From the NCBI GenBank assembly GCA_036971615.1, contig JAYKKR010000002.1, positions 2,170,001 through 2,234,000 on the forward strand: DNA of 64,000 bases. Direction: 5' to 3'. The notes beneath the pieces were generated by a model, which had not been told where the DNA came from, searched no databases, and worked only from the letters and a program-made list of their open reading frames with translations. Every line of letters begins with the position of its first letter. Positions within the stretch are counted from its first letter, which is position 1. Source of the stretch: Amyloporia xantha (taxonomy: Eukaryota; Basidiomycota; Agaricomycetes; Polyporales; Adustoporiaceae). Made by a program: the position numbers and the translations under genes. Shown in pieces: positions 17,768 through 30,400 of the stretch.

Positions 17768-18193
17768 GACGAAGGGGGATTCCTCTCCATATGCCGACAA
17801 ATTCTTTTCTTGTCTTGTTTTTATGTACAAGTTCGTTATCTCCGTCACGTCCCTCCCCCTCCTTCGTCGCCGGGCTTGGGGGACCACGGTGTTTCAAGCT
17901 TTGTCCCCCTCGTCCTCCTGTAGACTGGTAGCCCGCCTGCGCCCTCGTTCGATCGATCTGTGCGCGTAACGCGTGTTAGGAGAAGACACGTTGCACGTGA
18001 TCTGCTGTACGCGAGCGGTCACTGCTCGTGACTGGCGACGATCGCAAGCGTTCGCACGGACGCAGGCTGGCTATCCGTCTGCACTCCCCTTTTCGTGCTT
18101 GTGGATGTTGTGCTGACGTTGTGACTTTTGTTACAGGTTCCCTTATTCGATGCCCTTCCACCCCCACTTATTCTGACCGAAACGGCCTACGAG

Positions 18194-18463
18194 ATGGCGA
18201 CCGAAATCAGGACAGTCACGCACACGCAGCACCATACGGTTCCTACAGAGGTCTCTGCTCCCCCACCAGCCAGCACCCGCCGCGCCGAGTCGCCTACTCC
18301 CCAGATGCTCTCGAGGTCCTCCTCTACGACTCATATTCCGCGCACAACTGCTGTTGAGGTGGTTGTTGAAGAGCCCGTAATCCACGAGCCCGAGGAGGAG
18401 CGGGTGACTGTTGTTCGTAACTCGCGCGCACGGCCGCCTGCGAGGTGGTTTGGGGACTGGTGA
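18194..18463 (+). CDS. Small hypothetical ORF or alternative 3' exon of the preceding gene
   Basis: An open frame of 89 codons from ATG at 18194 (MATEIRTVTHTQHHTVPTEV) to TGA, ending in ARPPARWFGDW. The same frame is open back to an acceptor at 18136 (TTACAG), after which it reads VPLFDALPPPLILTE. A long intron from a donor inside the preceding gene (after RRKPK, about 17728) to this acceptor would join the two in phase 0. It may therefore be an alternative C terminus rather than a separate gene. It is rich in serine, threonine and proline with an acidic stretch (VVVEEPVIHEPEEE). No family is recognised. Confidence 0.35.
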   Translation: MATEIRTVTHTQHHTVPTEVSAPPPASTRRAESPTPQMLSRSSSTTHIPRTTAVEVVVEEPVIHEPEEERVTVVRNSRARPPARWFGDW

Positions 18464-20974
18464 TCTCTGTCCTTGTTGGAATTGTCACGATCGTTATGGC
18501 TGGGCGTATTAACCCTTTCGGTTCCATCTCTTTTATTGCTTCCATTTAAATTCCCTCCTTGACGGCATATGTTCATTATTCACAACTTACGGGCTGTAGC
18601 ACCTGCTTTGACATTCTCCATCGCTTCCTCACCTTTTACTCCGTGCGATACCTGACGCCTCTCTACCCGATTACTTACGCGATACGACTACACTGACGGA
18701 TGGAGGTCCACTCAGCACGGCATTTACGGCTTTCCCTTCTTTGCGCACTTGATATATATATATTGATGACGGGTGGGATAGTGTAGATTAGTTACCAGGA
18801 CTACATAGGATGTCTCTGCCACAATATTTACTGCACCGTCGTAAACTCGGACATTCACTGCGTTTTTGCGTTTTTCGTGACATACACGCCAGGCAATCAG
18901 TAGAAGAGATCGTGCGTCTCGTGTCTGATTAGTATGCCTAGTGACTGGACACCAGAGGCACAAGGCCATATAGTGACTCCTTCCGCGAAAATGGATGCTA
19001 GATTCCGTAGCCACCCATGCGCGGCACGCGCGACTCAGAATAGCCGCCATCTCGTATCCTAGACACTACCTAACCTCGCGGCGTGCGCCGCTATCCTTGC
19101 AACTTGATTCTGTGTCCTAGTCACGATGTCTACGATACAACGTCGCCACATGTCCACCCCGAGATGAACTAATCATCACGCAGCTGCCAAGATAATGCCC
19201 GGACACTACATGGCGGAGGTCGAAATCTCGTGCCCATTGCCATAAGTTCAGACCTCCTGGTGTTGTCGTGGTCTTCACCTCCTTTTCCTTACTGCTTTGG
19301 AGTCTCGAGTTTGTCTGATAAAGACTCCAGCCCAGTATATCCAGACCGTCCAGTAAGTCCTGCAGCCTCCCCGCTGATATCCACTCTCCCTCATATGCTA
19401 TCCCCAGCACTTGTTCACCCTACGGCATAACCTCGATGATCAATCGGCGGACCTTTGACAGCATGAGTCATGCTCAGAGAAGACAGAGGATGAACGTGAG
19501 CACCATTATGTGGTCCTCGGATGAATACTCCCAACACTGACCTCCATCAGCCCTCTCACCGGACAACAAAAATTGATACTTTCATCCAAGACGTGTTCAA
19601 TATGTGCGCCGGTCGTACAATGCCAACCCGCGAGGATGCTGACAGTGTGGCATTGATGCTGCGCGAACCCCCGGTACGTGCTTGACGCCATCGACTATAA
19701 TCTCTCACTGATGGCAGTAGCTAAGATGGTGTTCGCAAGGCGGCAATGGGTGGGGATGCCCTGTGGATCTTGAGTTGGGCAGGTGGGCAGACATATGCAA
19801 TATAGTCGTAGACCATCAATGTACTAGCACGGGCCAGCAATACATTGTTTGTATTGATTATAGATTAGTGACTATGGAATGGAACCGATACCACAACGAT
19901 TCGTGACTGTAGTGACAGGATAGTGGCTACGGAGTAGATATTGCAGACGTACTACTATTTCTTGTAGTAGCGGTGACACGACGGTGGCTGTGCAGCATAG
20001 TGCATATCGCGGTAGAGAAGCTATGATGGATCGTGCCCAAGACACTAGCTAGGCAACTAGGTACCGCATCTGATTTCTAGCTGCATAGCGCTATATGATG
20101 TAGCGGCGACAGCCACGAACGCGGCGATTTTGGCCAGCGACCTATCTAGTGGCTAGGACAGTGTGTGGTCGTGACGGCATAGACGTAAATTGGCTGGCGA
20201 TCGTGATGGTATCACGAGTCATCTTATCTCGTTCCAGCTCGCCGTGCCCATATCCTGACGAGCTTCCTCGTTCTCGTACTGCACGAGGCATCGCAGAAGA
20301 AGATGTTCAGGCGAACAAAGCAGCTGACGGTGCCATCCTGCCCCCGTCTCATTGTCTCTTTCGCCTCTCATCGACAGCATTGTTCGCAGTACTGCAGGGT
20401 ACCGTGCGATCGAGATCCTTCCTGCAGATCGGCCGTTGCTCACCAATTTCCACTTTGCGATTGTGTTTCAATCCCCGTGCCCTGCCCCGTTTCGTAACAG
20501 GGGCTTCGCGATACCCGTTATTCCTTGGCCTTTGCCTTCTCGCCACTAGCACCTCCTCAGACGAGCTGCGTACCCGAAGAGCACGTCGAAGAACCAGCAG
20601 CGGGTCTCGCGGCTGGAGCACGTAAAATTCGTACATTGCCGATTACCATTTGAGGTTCGTGCGCCGTTTCTTTCTGCAAATAAATCGCCGTTTCTACGTG
20701 GATAGGAGGCCGGTGAAAGGCGTCGGGAAGCACGTTGTTTTTTCGTGACTTTCACCTCGGGGCGCTCATCGCCTTTCCTTACAAGCGAGGCAAGACTTCT
20801 CAGAGGACAAGAATATCCCCTGATTGGTCAATCTTTGTCCTGTTCGAAGCGGACGGGTTTCTACACTCGGTGTATGCGCTGCCGAACTGTAAAATTGACC
20901 TCCTTCTCTGCACAGCTGACCATACGTGATAATCAACGGAACACGACGCGCGGGACTCGTGAAGAAGTCGCGTC
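18464..20974. other. Intergenic stretch of 2.5 kb, no gene recognised
   Basis: Short frames on both strands (108 codons at 18724-19050 minus; 158 codons at 20149-20625 plus) have no recognisable content. A short (AT)n run lies near 18751-18761. DNA from 19790 to 20130 is rich in TAGTGGC/TAGTGAC-like words. The last 300 bp should hold the promoter of the CCCH/GW protein gene; no TATA box is obvious. Confidence 0.45.
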
Positions 20975-23567
20975 ATGCCCTTCATCCGGTGTAAGGTGCG
21001 TGATTTATACCCTGTTCGTCTACCCAATCATGACCACCTCCTTTCTCCTTCTGCGCAACCCCCCAGTTCTACACCGACGACGGCGAGCCCATCGCCGGAG
21101 GCTGCAAACGCATCGGTATCTGCGAATTCGTACATCCCACCGATCCGGTGTGGGCCACCGCCGCGCTCTGCATGCACAAACACCAGGTACGCTCCGTGCG
21201 CATCCGCAGCAGCCTGTCTCCTATCGCGTCTCTTTCTCACTCACGCGTCCTCGTTTCTTCCTTTCTACTTTCTGCCGCTCGAGTAGCCCGGCTTTGGCGG
21301 ACGGGGACGCGGGCGCGGGAGGGGCAGAGGTGGTAGTGCATTCGGCTCGGGGTCGGGAGATACGGCGAGCAGCGGGGGATGGGCCGGCGGCGCGTCGTCT
21401 GCGTGGGGTATGCCCCCGCCCTCGGGACCCTCAACGTCTGGGTTCCCATCCGGCAGTGGCTGGAACGACGCCTCCGCCAGCGGGAATGCGAGCGGGTCTG
21501 GGGCTAGCGCGGGGAGTGGGAGTGGAGGCTGGGGCATCTCGACGACTGCATGGGGCGACGCGGGCGAAGGTCCTGCGGTACCGAAGGAGGCGAGGGCGAA
21601 ACCGGGGACGAGCGGGACGGCGACGGAAAGTGCGGATAGTGCGTGGGGGACGGCAACGGGTGGGTGGGGGAGCGTTGGTGCGGCCGGTGGGTGGGGGAAC
21701 GTCGGTACGGCCGGCGGGTGGGGCGCGCCTACTGCTGGGTGGGCGGCAAGTCCTGGTGCTGGGTGGGGGAGCGCGCCGGGATGGGGAAATGCAGAGCCGG
21801 CGAAGGATAAAGAGAAAGAAACCGGGAAGGACCCGTTTGGGTTCGGCGTGTTCGGCGGTGGTGCTGGCCCTGCTGCCCACGAGAAGGACGCGTCGGTGCT
21901 GAAAGGAGGTGCGTACGCGCGAGGGCCGAAGCAGCCGGCGCGAGCAGCGAGCCCCGCCCCGCCCAGTCCAACGCGGTCGGACAAAGCGTGGATCCCCAGC
22001 AGTCCCAGCAGGTCCGAACGCTCTGACCGGCCCCAGCGCGACAGGAGGGACTCTGCGGCGACGTCAGACTCGTTCTCCGTCCACCCCACGCCCGGGGTGT
22101 CGCCATTCGCGTCGCTGTTGGGTCCGGCGAGCCCCTCGCGCCAAGCGTCGAGCTCGTTCAGCGACTTTGGGGGCGGGATCCCGCGGGCGGCGTCGCCCTC
22201 GCCGTCTCTGAGTGCGACGGAGGCTTCGGGGTCGAGCACGCGCTATTCGTGGAAGAACTACATCAAGTACGTCCGCATCCCGTGCACGACGCCTCTGCCT
22301 GTGATATGGGTACGACTCGCTCACTGCCGTGTTTTAGGACTCTCGAGCGCGCCGTTATGTACCAGGAACAGCTCGTTGCAGCCGAAGCGAAACGGGACAG
22401 CATTCGGCGCCTGCAGAGGTCGCGCCAGTTCGTCACTGCGGGGGACAAGGCCGTCGAGAAGCTCGAGGGCCTGCGGCTCGATGATCATAAGAAACTGATG
22501 GGCATCCAGAAGCGCCTCTCGGAAATCGTGAACACACTCGTAGGGTTCTCTGCTGACGTGGCTCCGCCGGATCCGAACGAGGGGACGGAGGATCTGCCTG
22601 TCTTGGCGGACTTGAAGCAGTATTCGGCTGAGGTCGAGGAGTGGATCGACAAGGTGCGGTCGTTTGTGGCCCATCTGCAAGAAGCGTCCCAGAGGCCACC
22701 TCCTGAACCCGAAGAAGCGGCCTTGGTCCCGTCAAAGCGTAGGCGGGCAGAGTCTGGGGACAGTGAATTAGAGGAGCTCTTTGCCCGCTCGATGAAACTC
22801 GAGACGCTGGCCGACGACCTCGATATCTACTTTGACCATCTGCGTCAGTCGTCAAAGGCCACCATCGTAGCCGCTCTGGAGAAGTTAGAGAATATGCCAT
22901 TACAGAGATCTCCGACCGCGGTGTCGTTGGAGGACGGCGAGGTCCTACCTTTCGCCACGCCCGTCTCGGGCGACTCAACTCCCCAACGGTCACTTCCTAC
23001 CGACAACCACGAAAAGATGCTCGCGGTGGCCAAAGCAGATCTTGAGGAGTTGAAAGAGGAGTTGAAAAGCTTGAAAACGCGAGATCACCAGCTGTGGCGC
23101 GATCACTACAAGCTCAACGCGGAGAACGAGGATCTGAAGATGCGCATCACGGTGGTGAGTTCGTATATGCACACCTTGTTGCTCGCGACTGACAGCTCTC
23201 TCATCGCAAGCTCGAACAAGACAGAGTGGAATGGCGGAAGCGTATCACCGCTGAGTCGGAGGAGCTCCGCACTTTCCGAGAAGTAGTCGAGAAACTCAAG
23301 CCACGGCCACCACCGCCCACGGTCGATGAGCTCGCGGTGCACGTTCAGCAGGATATGCGACGTCTCTGGCGGCAGGAGACGGTAGCTGCTGTGAGTTCAC
23401 TACGGCAGGGTGTCGATGAACACATGCATGCACAGCACAATGTGGTGCTCTCCCAGGTGTTGACGACGATCCAGCCTACGCTCCAGGTTGTGCGTTCTAT
23501 TCAGGAGTTTATGGACGAGCAGAGGCTGAGGGAGCATGGGCAGCATGCATTGGTGGCTGAGCAGTGA
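20975..23567 (+). CDS. CCCH zinc-finger, RGG, GW/WG-repeat and coiled-coil protein (Argonaute-hook candidate)
   Basis: Five exons: 20975-20995, 21067-21186, 21287-22266, 22338-23154 and 23211-23567, all phases closing, 764 residues. Residues 6-24 hold a CCCH finger (C6, C20, C26, H30; spacing 13-5-3) in MPFIRCKFYTDDGEPIAGGC and KRIGICEFVH. An RG-rich box follows (GFGGRGRGRGRGRGG, 49-63). From 79 to 213 there are 12 tryptophans, each next to glycine (W79, 87, 106, 129, 136, 167, 174, 183, 192, 199, 207, 213), in glycine/serine/alanine-rich sequence: the layout of GW/WG Argonaute-binding hooks. Residues 215-370 are Ser/Pro-rich and probably disordered. From about 375 the rest is charged and helical, likely coiled-coil (TLERAVMYQEQLVAAEAKRD, KADLEELKEELKSLKTRDHQ). 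The role is inferred: RNA silencing or RNA-granule scaffold. A known finger-only RNA-binding role is the alternative. Confidence 0.85.
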
Positions 23568-24065
23568 TCACTCAGGATGCAATTCTAGATAATCTCAGTA
23601 GTGTACCTCAGTAATAATCACCACGCACTGTGTATCATATCATACAGAACTCCTACTTGGGTCGAACCTCATGCTGCGTTGACAAGGCCTTGCTCAACTC
23701 TGATTAGGGGTGACAACAAGCAATTTGGATAGATGCAAAACGATCAGCAGAAAATGTCTATCACAAATTTATGTCTTACAGAAGAGATGATACTGGGTAA
23801 ATACATGGCACATGGCATCCGTGAGTAGGTTAATGGACGGATAGATGGCAAACGATTAATGAGGCTATAAGGCGAATGCGAGTCGGGATGTGTAACGGAA
23901 TGGTCTACCTACTTGTCCAGCATAAGGGCCTGCGGTGATTGCACAAGAGTCTCGTACATGCAATACATGGATATCCTGTCCAGACTCTACAGCTCCAGTA
24001 GCTCAAAGCAGTACATCCATAACATCGACAATACCGAAAGCATGAGTGCAAATGTAAGCGACTCA
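23568..24065. other. Convergent 3' intergenic region
   Basis: About 500 bp between the stop codons of the GW-repeat protein (+) and the CTL transporter (-). It is AT-richer than its surroundings and presumably holds both 3' UTRs. Nothing else was seen. Confidence 0.5.
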
Positions 24066-26677
24066 TCAGAACAGATCCGAGCCAGGGAACAATTGCGACT
24101 CTTCGCCCTCACCCCCGTCTTCTTCCTCATCACTCTCGTGGTATGACGGCAGCGTCGTGCTCAGTCGTGGATCTTGGTGCATACTCGTGCGTCTGCTCAG
24201 GGGAAGCCTGGATTGCGAATTGAACGCAGATGATGTCGGGGAGGTCGGGTCCGGATAGTGGTGCGACCCCGTCTCCGACGGCGAATGCTCGAATGGATCA
24301 GGAGTTTCCGCCCGTGGAGGCAGCGGAGCCGACGGATGGGGCTCAAGACGTTCGCGATAACGCTGCGGTGTCTCGGGTTGTGCAGGTGGCCGACGTTGTT
24401 GAGTTGGCGCTGGTCGCCTTCGGCTTTCATACTCGAACTAGTACAAATGTTCATCAGCACCCAGTACATATTCCTGACTATAGAACTTACTGCTTCGAAG
24501 ACTTCGTCTTTGTGTCGCTCTCCCACGTCTTTGTCTATACAGTAACAGATGTACAGGGTATCTGCACTACAGTGGACTATAAACACGTATGAATAGACAA
24601 TGATCACAACGAAGTGACTCACGTGTCCCTGACAAGACCTACGCAGAAGAGGCCAACGAGCGCTGTCACAGTACCCGCAAGCATAGCTGCTGAAAGGGCC
24701 TGATCCGGCGCATTCAGTGTGTGCGCAACGAACAAATACGTTCCCAGAGCAAAGGGGAACGTCAATGTGAGGGGTGCGACAGTGAGAAGAGTCAAAGGCG
24801 CTGCACGCCATCTTCTTTAGGATAATGCATGGATAAAGTGTGTAAGCACTTACGTTCAGTCTTGAATCTTCTCCTGTAATTAACAACGGATGAGTTCTCC
24901 ACAGCCGCTGTCAGCGCACGAGCACGCCGCGCGCTAGGGAAGAACGCATCACCCGTCAGGCCTGTGTACACAAGCGCATACTTGCTCAGGGTTCCGATGA
25001 CATTCTCTAAATACCCGACGGCCATGCCCGCTCCGACGCTAAGCAGGCGGAGGTACGGTGGTAAATAGTATGGGAGAGTGCGGAGGGCTGCAGTTAGCAA
25101 ACCGAGCACCCGAAGACCCGCAATGATCAATGCGGAAAGTACGATCGACCCAAGCGAAGGTTGTGTAGCGCGAGTGATTGCGGCGTGAATCGTGTGGGTG
25201 GAGGACGGTGGAGGAGGAGGTAGAGCGGGACTGCATGCCCATAGATTAGTGAGCTTCTAGAATATAAAATTCGGTGAATGACTTACTCGGCAAAATACCA
25301 AGCGCCAATGACACCTGCGCAAGTCACTCGCAGCAGACCCCTCGCGACACCCCAGCTCCAGAGCCACACCCCGATGGTGCCCACAATGGCCCAATTTGCC
25401 CAACCACGGACATGGAATTCCCAGCCTGATGCGCCTCCGTATGGGTGGGAGAAATAACCGATCAGGAGTAGCCGGAAACCAAGCGTGATGAAGGGAATAG
25501 ATGCCACGAGCGTAGCTAGGAGGACCGCAGGGGAGAGCGCGAGTAGAAAGGGGTTCGCAACCAGGAGGCGCGTTGTGAGAGTAAGCAGAGAGGAGGCAGT
25601 ATGAATATCGCGGGGGAGATCGAGCAACTTGCGGGCCGTCAATAGGGATAGGACCAGCGGTACCACTGAGAATAGACGGAGTCTAAAGGATTTTCATGAG
25701 ACTAGGCATGCCAAAGTGATAAACACTTACCCTACTGTTTCGCCCCATGTTGGCTCCTGATCGGCGTCCCACATAAAACTACCTACAAAGGCCCATATAG
25801 CCGATATGAACAAGGTCGCCGGAATGAACACCGAAGTGGCGACCATGACAGGCTTCACAAATATGCGCAGCAAGAACACATGTACATACGCAACAATCGC
25901 ACTCAGGAATATAAGTATTGTGAGTAATGGCACGGTGTGGAGTAGCGTAACATAGCTGAGATTCACTCGCGAAGGGTCCGTCGATCGGCGGGTGAGGAAT
26001 AGGATGAGAACGGAAAAGAAGAAACATATGCTGATACCAGCACACCACAGAGCTGTCCAGATGAAGTCGTTATGCTTCCGTCGACCTCGAGGGACATATC
26101 GAGGATCAGGAAGAGAAAACACGTCCAGCGGCCTTGTGCGTCCGTCTCGGGGTAGCAGAGACTCTGTCAGTGATAGTGTGACTTCTGCTCGCGGTGGTGG
26201 CGGCGGTGGAGGGTGTAAGCGGTCCGTGCGCACATGTAGCTTCGAGGTCAGAATATCTGGTGGCGGGTGACCTGAATCAACTGACGACGACGAGAGCGAT
26301 GGCGACGGAGATCGCAAAGGCGACGCGTGCGCTAGCCACCCCTTTGCACCGTCACCTTCTGAGGCCCCTAGTAGAGGTATTGACTGCGATTGATGCCGAG
26401 AGACACCAGCTTCTTCCTCGTCCAACCGCAGATATGGATCTTCATCATCCTCTTCTCGGTATCCAAGCGCATCTTCCCCCACAGTGCGCCTGCTCATTGC
26501 GCTTGCGTTCAAATGCGGGTCATCCAGGTCATCAAGATCAGCGTCATCAGGATTGCCTGCACGAGAACCGTTGTCGGTCGAAAAGGAGAAAAACAGAGGT
26601 TGAGATGAGGACAGACTGGATGCACCGGCTGGTCTGTTCAAGAATTGAGATGCGTATGCGGCGAAGGACGCAGCCAT
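24066..26677 (-). CDS. Choline-transporter-like (CTL/Pns1) membrane protein
   Basis: Member of the CTL/SLC44 family (Pns1 in yeast), polytopic proteins of the plasma membrane or endomembranes. Six exons: 26677-25731, 25682-25287, 25230-24854, 24800-24623, 24566-24491 and 24437-24066; 781 residues. A long acidic and proline-rich N-terminal tail (about 200 residues) precedes about ten membrane helices, including FIWTALWCAGISICFFFSVL, HTVPLLTILIFLSAIVAYVH and ATSVFIPATLFISAIWAFVG. The family signature near the end reads TADTLYICYCIDKDVGERHK. The loop TGDAFFPSARRARAL corresponds to the conserved segment before the last helices. The cytosolic C terminus is Pro/Arg-rich then acidic (SDEEEDGGEGEESQLF). 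The transported substrate is not settled for fungal members. Confidence 0.93.
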
Positions 26678-27371
26678 GGTCGGTCAACAGACCAACGTCG
26701 TGGTCGGTACGTACGCTCGTCTGAGCAGGTTGAGATGAGAAAGAGAACAAGCGGCGATATTACGTTTGCCTCCGCCTCCTGGCTGGTCGCGCGTAAGCGG
26801 GCGGCAAGGCGCTTCAGCCACTCCTCTCCCTCAAACAGTAACCGTGTGCTCCTCCGCCCAAGGTGCCTCGTCTGCTGCATACAATTGGCAACAGCATTCC
26901 TTTCTGGACGTCTTTCGTATGTCTGCGGCAGCACACCAATTTTGTCGTCGCATGAAGTTCATGTAGGTCATTTACTGCAGCGAAGGCGGGACTCCTATCA
27001 GGGTCCTTGGACGAAGAGGGGACTCATGAGTCTGGGCTGTGTCATTGAAACTTCTCCAGGCTATATATGCTCCATTGACCATCTATGTGATACTAGTCAA
27101 GGTCTTAGCATCTCTCCTTATATGAATCTCTACACAGCTTCTGCACTGCCGCAGTGTGGTTGGAAAATGTAGACCCCTCTCGTAGAAAGAATATCAATCC
27201 CTTCTGGCTGACATGCTGTACATAAGTGTATTCTCACTCGTGATGTAGTTTCCCCTCTCAGAACACAACAAGGAATTTCTGTCAAACATGAACAGGGCTA
27301 ACAGAAGGCTCAAGCACGGTGTAAGAGTTCAACGAGTAGATGAAAAAAAGCATTGTTTAGCAAGGTTTAAA
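26678..27371. other. Upstream region of the CTL gene, no other gene seen
   Basis: About 700 bp between the CTL gene start and the tRNA-Ile. The plus-strand frame of 175 codons here overlaps the CTL gene out of frame and shows no family, so it is taken as chance. The promoter of the CTL gene should lie in its left half. Confidence 0.45.
27343..27349 (-). terminator. Pol III T-run terminator of tRNA-Ile
   Basis: Seven consecutive T on the minus strand, 23 nt past the discriminator base of the tRNA, a strong RNA polymerase III stop. Confidence 0.7.
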
Positions 27372-27465
27372 TGGCCAACGCCGGGGTCGAACCGACGACC
27401 TTGGCGTAACGTTGCGACGACGTCAAATATTAGCACCACGCTCTAACCAACTGAGCTAGCCGGCC
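27372..27465 (-). tRNA. tRNA-Ile(AAT) with a 20-nt intron
   Basis: Minus-strand cloverleaf: acceptor GGCCGGC (27465-27459) pairs with GTTGGCC (27379-27373) with two G-T pairs; discriminator A at 27372. D arm GCTCAGTTGGTTAGAGC, anticodon stem TGGTG/CGCCA, T arm GTCGGTTCGACCCCGGC. Anticodon AAT at 27431-27429. The intron, 27427-27408, starts one nucleotide 3' of the anticodon. The body is close to other eukaryotic tRNA-Ile(AAU). Confidence 0.94.
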
Positions 27466-30400
27466 AACACTAGTCCTGTTTGGTTTGTAGCCATACATCA
27501 ACAGTCTACCCAAACAGCACTCCTATGTTTTCATAGCATGTCTAGCGCTCAGCATATGTAACCACTTCGGACTGTTGATGCATACGCGGAGTCCGTACAT
27601 TCATCCTTGGCCCCAGTGATAGCATGTCGCGATTCATACGCGGCCTCACAGCGTGTTATCACTATCTGGAACGGACAAAGCTTTTCAACCCCAATTCGAT
27701 ACGGCTTATAGTAAAAGGCCCTTCATTGGAAACTACAACACCGGAAGCGCACATTCCAGCTAGGATGACACTCGAGTCACGTCTAAAGGGCGATAGAATA
27801 CATAAGGTCACCACACCTCACGTCACTAGTCCAATTAGACTATAAGCCGAGTTAACTGTTGTTGTCCAACTTGTCCTATACTCGTCCGGTGGTATCCGAG
27901 TGACCGTGAACATACGTACGCCAAGTCCAGCGTTATGGTGAACGCTGTCGCTCCACTTGTTCGCCCGCGATGATAAACCTTGCTATGCAGAATTAGCAAA
28001 CGCCCATTTAACTCAACCGACACAAGAGATCGCGTAATTGTATCGGACATGTACACGAGCCGCTGACGAATTGCTGAGCGTCACGGCGACGATCTAGAAA
28101 ATATACAAGGGCGCCAAAGTCAGGAAATTAAGCGTGCAATCTGGAAAACTTACTAAGTAGCGTCCGAGCACGACGGATGCGGGAATGAGATATACGTCGA
28201 ACATGACGTCAGATGTGAGTGCCTCGGTGCGTGTTAAGGTTCTTGACGTCCGTAAGTAGAAGACACTACAGATGTCGATGGTCTGGGCCTGCGTAGCTCG
28301 ACGGAAATGGTATATATAGGGCGATATAGAACCCATGGTCGTTAATGGTGGAGAAGACACGGCCAGGCCCTCGTCATGGGGAACAAAGCGTCTTGTCCGT
28401 AGTGGTAGAAAGATCCCGAGCGTCAACAGTACGAGACACCGATTGCAGATAATCTCACCTACCGCTGTCCAATGGTTTGCAGCCAAAGTGGATCGCAAGC
28501 GCAAGCGCCCGCCTTTCGATCACATATCGCAGGTATGCGCCGACGGATATCCACATATCCAGACGGCCCAAACCAACGTTTACCCACGACACATGCAGGA
28601 TACACGCAGGAGGCAATACAAGAAGACGGCGCAAAATAGACCTAGCTACATGTGAGACGCGGACATTGCGTACGTGTCTTCGAGAAGCCCGGACTGCGCG
28701 ACGAGGGCCGTATATCTTGATCGCGGGCCATGCCAATCTGAGTATCTCAAGACCTGCGCAGAACCCTCCAGAGCATACGCCCGAATCAACTGATCACAAC
28801 AGGTCATGATTTGTGCCGAGTGATGCAGCCCGATGACAAGGCTGCGCGGCGAGGCCTGAACGCGTGACGTCAGGACGCGTCCCAGTGGTTATCGCAGGTC
28901 GGATGGATGTGGCGAATGGATAGTCGACATGCAGGCTGGCTGAGAGAGCCCGTGGCCCGTGTGGCAGAACCGTACGGGCATTTCGCCGATATGAGAGCAG
29001 ATCCCGCGGGGAGCATACATACGTGTCGCGAGAGTCATCCCAGGCACGCATCGTGTGTCCTTCCCCCACATGAGGCTCGGAGCTTCACATCACCAGACTA
29101 CAGGCTACAGCTGGCCGCAGTCTCGCAGTCGCAGGCCTGCTACTTACAGTACATATTGCCCCACGCGCGAAGCCGCTCCCAAAGGCTAAGGCACAGCTCA
29201 TACCGCAGGCTCAGACTATAATTCAGGTCGTCATGCATGAAGGTGGCGCCACTGTCAAACTGGGTTCGAGTGCTCTCAGGGTGCCCGGTGCACCCTGCGA
29301 GCGACGACAGACATGATGAGGCGTGGAGTCGTGCGTAACCCCGAGCTGAGCGTTGAGCCGAAGATGAATTCATCGTCTCCAAGAGTGTGCAGATAGAACG
29401 GTGGATAGAACCCGGAGCATGCGACCCCGACGGGGAGCTCACAGCTCAGCGCCGCCACCGTCTCGGCGTCTCGGGAGCTCGCACCGGGCACTACCGGGCC
29501 GCACTGTCGGACCTGGCATCCGAGCCACCCCGACGCGCAGAAACACGACACACGTGACCGCGCCGCGCGTCGGACGCGCCATATCGTCGTTCTCAGCTGA
29601 CGCTCCGTCGTGACTCAGCGTCGACTCATCCTCGCACCGACCGGAACCTTCTCAAGCCTCAAGGCGCGCAGAGCTCACACCAATTACTGTAATGTCTCAT
29701 CCAATGGTTTGTCATCGCATTCGTAACTACCTCGTAGCTACTATACAAAAAACGGCTCCTCGCTTGGTCATGCAAAAACTTTGTGTGAAAAACTTCTCGT
29801 GGGCCACCGCTGTGGCTCAAAACTCGTATCGCGGGTGCCGCGTCCGTAAGACGCGGCTCGTAAAAAATATCGTGTGCGCTGGAAAGTGGGAAGTGGAAAG
29901 GGGGGAAAAGACGATCGCAATAAACAGCGGATGCAGCGCTATGAAGGTGAAAACACGGTGATAAATGTTCGAGAGGGGGGTGTCAAAGAGTCGCGATATG
30001 TGCACGGAATATCTCGCGCCGTAGCCAATGCGATGCGGGCCATTGCGCATTCGGCGATCGTCGGGATAGCGCTGAACACATGAATGGCAGGGGGAAATAA
30101 AATTGGAACGGGATAGGAGGAAGAGCGCCATGATTTCGCCGATAACAAAAGAGATGAGTGACCATGAATAAAAATGAAATATGGTCCTTGTGGAATGGGA
30201 CGATGCATAATGCTGGAATGTATGGATGATCGATGCTTGCAGGACGTGAGTGGACGACGCATGATGGAGTATGAGACCGACAAGAATGGGACAGTGTGTG
30301 AGAGAAACGGCTCGGGCCCAGCCAAGCCCCGTCGGCGCTAACGATGGCGAGAGGACTTGGCTCCCTAACCGGCACGCAGTCAGTGTTGGCCGGTGGGTTT

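Noticed and set aside
19790..20130. A possible satellite or transposon in TAGTGGC/TAGTGAC-rich DNA
   Set aside because: The similar words are irregular in spacing and sequence; no unit length, terminal repeat or coding domain could be defined.
21265..22239. A 324-codon minus-strand open frame over the GW protein gene
   Set aside because: It is the antisense shadow of GC-rich, repeat-rich coding sequence; the plus strand has the finger, splice sites and coiled-coil continuation.
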